Assembly: GCA_024277755.1 (NCBI GenBank)
Contig: JAJRUN010000004.1
Location: 1 to 42,711, forward strand
Origin: Gammaproteobacteria bacterium
Lineage (GTDB): Bacteria; Pseudomonadota; Gammaproteobacteria; Tenderiales; Tenderiaceae
DNA length: 42,711 nucleotides
Direction: 5' to 3'
Below are positions 40,836 through 42,711 of this stretch, one piece after another. The first letter of the stretch is position 1, and every line of letters begins with the position of its first letter. The translations under genes and the position numbers were made by a program. A model generated the notes under the pieces. That model had not been told where the DNA came from. It did not search any database and was given only the letters and a program-made list of their open reading frames with translations.

Positions 40836-41628
40836 TGAAGGGCATGGCGGTCATGGGTTTATTGGCCAACTCTACACCGTGAGCAAATAGACCCGGGGCA
40901 CTGATAATTTGATAAATGCCCGCCGCCGCACGGGGTTGAAAACCCAGGTCTGTCAGCACGGCGGCAACGATGCCTGTGGTCAGCCAGCCCATGCCCTCTT
41001 CGGCCAATGCCCGGGCGAACTGCTGCCCCCAACTGAGTGCAGTGCCTGCCGCAGGCATTTGCAGCAAATGCCCGGCAATTTGTTGGCTCATATTGTCGAT
41101 GCCGCTGTAATGGCTGCCAAACCCCGGGGCAATATTACAGTCACCTTCGGCGGGCCATTCAATCGTTGTCAATAACTGCCGTGCCGTATCCTGTGCCGGT
41201 TTACGTTGTTGTTGGCGCAAAAAACGCATGCCCTCTTCCAGGCTGCCAGCGCCATTATGTTTGCCACTCAGGGTGGTTAAGGCAATGGGTAAAATTAAGC
41301 CCGGGTCAGTCTTGCCAATCCCTGCATTCATGGCGGCACGGGTGGCCGGATGGCGTGGGCCGGGATTGATAAAAGCGACCATCAGCGCTTCAAGTAAAGA
41401 AGCCTCGTCCGCAGTAGGCAATTCACCGCGAAACAATAAATAAAGCACATCAACAAAGCTGCGCTTTTGCATCAACTGCATCAGGTCATAGCCATGACAA
41501 CGGCTTTGAGCCGTGATATAGGCGTTATCTGCCGCAGGCAACTCTTGCCAGAGGCGGGTTGCCGTGCGCTTGACATAAACATCATCCCGCTTGCGAACCT
41601 GGGCCGAGGGTTTGGCGCTGCTACTCAT
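40798..41628 (-). CDS. Citrate synthase/citryl-CoA lyase-like protein, first of a pair
   Basis: A 276-residue protein resembling short citryl-CoA-lyase-type members of the citrate synthase family, about 150 residues shorter than housekeeping GltA. Landmarks: CHGYDLMQLMQKRSFVDVLYLLFRGELP, LSGKHNGAGSLEEGM (equivalent of the first catalytic His), APGFGSHYSGIDN (second His region, altered), GWLTTGIVAAVLTDLGF (Asp lost) and ISAPGLFAHGVE. It lies 4 bases downstream of the TonB receptor stop and overlaps its paralogue, suggesting one operon of receptor plus two citrate-synthase-like proteins. A role in metabolism of an imported citrate-related compound is a guess. Confidence 0.78.
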   Translation of the reverse strand: MSSSAKPSAQVRKRDDVYVKRTATRLWQELPAADNAYITAQSRCHGYDLMQLMQKRSFVDVLYLLFRGELPTADEASLLEALMVAFINPGPRHPATRAAMNAGIGKTDPGLILPIALTTLSGKHNGAGSLEEGMRFLRQQQRKPAQDTARQLLTTIEWPAEGDCNIAPGFGSHYSGIDNMSQQIAGHLLQMPAAGTALSWGQQFARALAEEGMGWLTTGIVAAVLTDLGFQPRAAAGIYQIISAPGLFAHGVELANKPMTAMPFIADEDYQIEYEK

Positions 41629-41632
41629 ATCG

Positions 41633-42711
41633 TTATTTCAGCTTATATTGTGCTTGCAGATAAACCGCACGGCCTTCCAGTGGATAATCATCGGAGATGA
41701 CACCATTACTCGGTTCACGGGCATCGTCATCAAAGGCATTTTTGGCACTCAGTGCAAACTGCCAAGGCTGATTATAAGGCCGGTAGCGCAGGGCTAAATT
41801 CACCGTGGTGTAATCACCAATGGCGGAGCGGCTGTCAGCCACATCACGGGCACGGTCAGCCACCCAGTTAGCCTGACCATACAGTGACCATGCCGCTATC
41901 AACTTGTGATCAAGCGCCACAAATAGTTGCCGCCTGGGGGCATCCTTGATGGCTAATCCGTCACTATCATTAGTGGAATATTGCAGGGCCACATTAGCCT
42001 TGAGCTGCGTGGCATTGCTTAGCGCCCAGCTGGCCTCAAACTCAAGCCCATGACCATTCTGTTTGCGAATATTTTCTGCCGTACCGTTAACAAACTCAAT
42101 CAAGTCATCGGCCTGATAGACAAATAAATTCAGCATGGTTTGCAAATCAAAGGTGGGGCGGTAGTCAAAAACCAGTTCCAGCATATCGATTTTTTCCGGC
42201 TCAAGATCCGGGTTACCCAGGACAACCGGATTATTTTCAAAAAACAGCTCGGTCAAACTGGGGGCTCGAAAGGCGCGACCATATAACAGCTTGCTGGTAA
42301 GGTTATAGTCCATGGCCCACACCAGGGCCAGGCGTGGATTGGTAGTGCTGCCAAAATCGGAATAATCATCATAGCGAATACCGGCCGTCAGCTCCCAGTC
42401 ACGCCCCAGGCGCAACTCGTCCTGAAACGAAACATAACGCACGGTGCGTGAGCGATCCTGAACGTAAATATTTGCCGTGCCGGTCAAGTCGGTTAAGGTG
42501 CCACTGACGGGACTCACTGTTCCATCGATAACACCGGGGCCAAAGTTTTTTGTTTCCGTTGCTTTAAGCTCATCACGATCAAGCCCCACCGCCAGGCGTA
42601 AGCGGTGACCCTGCCAACCCTCATAAGCCGCCGCGACTTCAAGACGGGAATCCGTCAGTTTTCCACCTGGATTCCCCCAAATGCCATCGGGAAAAGAGAC
42701 CATACAGGGTG
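41633..42711 (-). CDS. TonB-dependent outer-membrane receptor, C-terminal part
   Basis: At least 358 residues of a TonB-dependent receptor beta-barrel; the frame is open to the right edge of the window, so the plug domain and TonB box are outside it. The ATG at 42703 is most likely internal. Seen: GIRYDDYSDFG, PRLALVWAMDYNLTSKLLYGRAFRAPSLTELFF and the NPDLEPEK motif (typical NPxLxPE), alternating amphipathic strands to the end. The C-terminus is YKLK, not a Phe, which is unusual for barrels. The ligand is unknown; iron-siderophore or organic-acid complexes are possible, given the citrate-synthase-like genes downstream. Confidence 0.88.
   Translation of the reverse strand, partial: PCMVSFPDGIWGNPGGKLTDSRLEVAAAYEGWQGHRLRLAVGLDRDELKATETKNFGPGVIDGTVSPVSGTLTDLTGTANIYVQDRSRTVRYVSFQDELRLGRDWELTAGIRYDDYSDFGSTTNPRLALVWAMDYNLTSKLLYGRAFRAPSLTELFFENNPVVLGNPDLEPEKIDMLELVFDYRPTFDLQTMLNLFVYQADDLIEFVNGTAENIRKQNGHGLEFEASWALSNATQLKANVALQYSTNDSDGLAIKDAPRRQLFVALDHKLIAAWSLYGQANWVADRARDVADSRSAIGDYTTVNLALRYRPYNQPWQFALSAKNAFDDDAREPSNGVISDDYPLEGRAVYLQAQYKLK

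Noticed and set aside
1-42711. tRNA, rRNA, CRISPR, prophage or full insertion sequences
   Set aside because: No T-loop or anticodon-arm patterns, no regularly spaced repeats, and no transposase, integrase or phage structural gene was seen on either strand.

Overview
The window reads as chromosomal DNA of a gammaproteobacterium of moderate GC content. The strongest marker is the block rhlB (divergent) - trxA - rho at 23015-26247, which has the same order and orientation as in Escherichia coli. The RhlB, Tas, Rho and CysDN proteins all look gammaproteobacterial. The species is not identifiable from sequence alone. Nearly all of the window is coding. I see no rRNA, tRNA or CRISPR array. Layout: 1-140 is most of a palindromic MITE-like element. 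196-9386 holds a DUF123 protein, an arginase/ornithine aminotransferase operon, an alpha/beta hydrolase, a YbaK-HDOD fusion, a rhodanese-MoeB fusion, a SUMF1-type protein, and two small groups of envelope proteins (BamE-like lipoprotein/membrane protein/YjbQ; ankyrin lipoprotein/lipoprotein). 9487-14583 holds a zinc-ribbon membrane protein, a PfkB kinase, a pentapeptide-repeat protein, a GGDEF protein and a DedA-PAP2-LssY fusion. 14693-20045 is a signalling and sulfur block: a FIST (NosP-like) sensor coupled to a hybrid histidine kinase, a CWC-persulfide dioxygenase-rhodanese fusion, and an EAL-HDOD protein. 20206-27120 is housekeeping: cysDN, rho, trxA, rhlB, mtnB, and a DUF2892 membrane protein. 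27539-31768 holds a cytochrome c, thiD-thiE, hemL and tas. 31759-34509 encodes a large secreted LVIVD-repeat protein. 34752-39761 is a three-gene periplasmic binding protein / sensor kinase / REC-REC-PAS-GGDEF-EAL cluster. 39761-39899 is a second MITE copy, inserted exactly in the stop codon of that last gene. 39987-42711 encodes two overlapping, divergent citrate-synthase-fold proteins downstream of a TonB-dependent receptor that runs off the right edge. How the genes work together: arginase and ornithine aminotransferase form an arginine-to-glutamate-semialdehyde route; CysD and CysN make APS from sulfate; ThiD and ThiE make thiamine phosphate; HemL supplies 5-aminolevulinate. Cyclic-di-GMP and HDOD proteins are unusually dense (HDOD at 3379, GGDEF at 11139, EAL-HDOD at 18837, GGDEF-EAL at 37251), and two separate sensor-kinase modules could feed them. 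The most interesting items are the MITE family, the paired degenerate citrate-synthase-like proteins beside a TonB receptor, the binding-protein-driven c-di-GMP cluster, the NosP-like FIST/kinase pair, and the CWC-persulfide dioxygenase-rhodanese fusion with a probable internal start.
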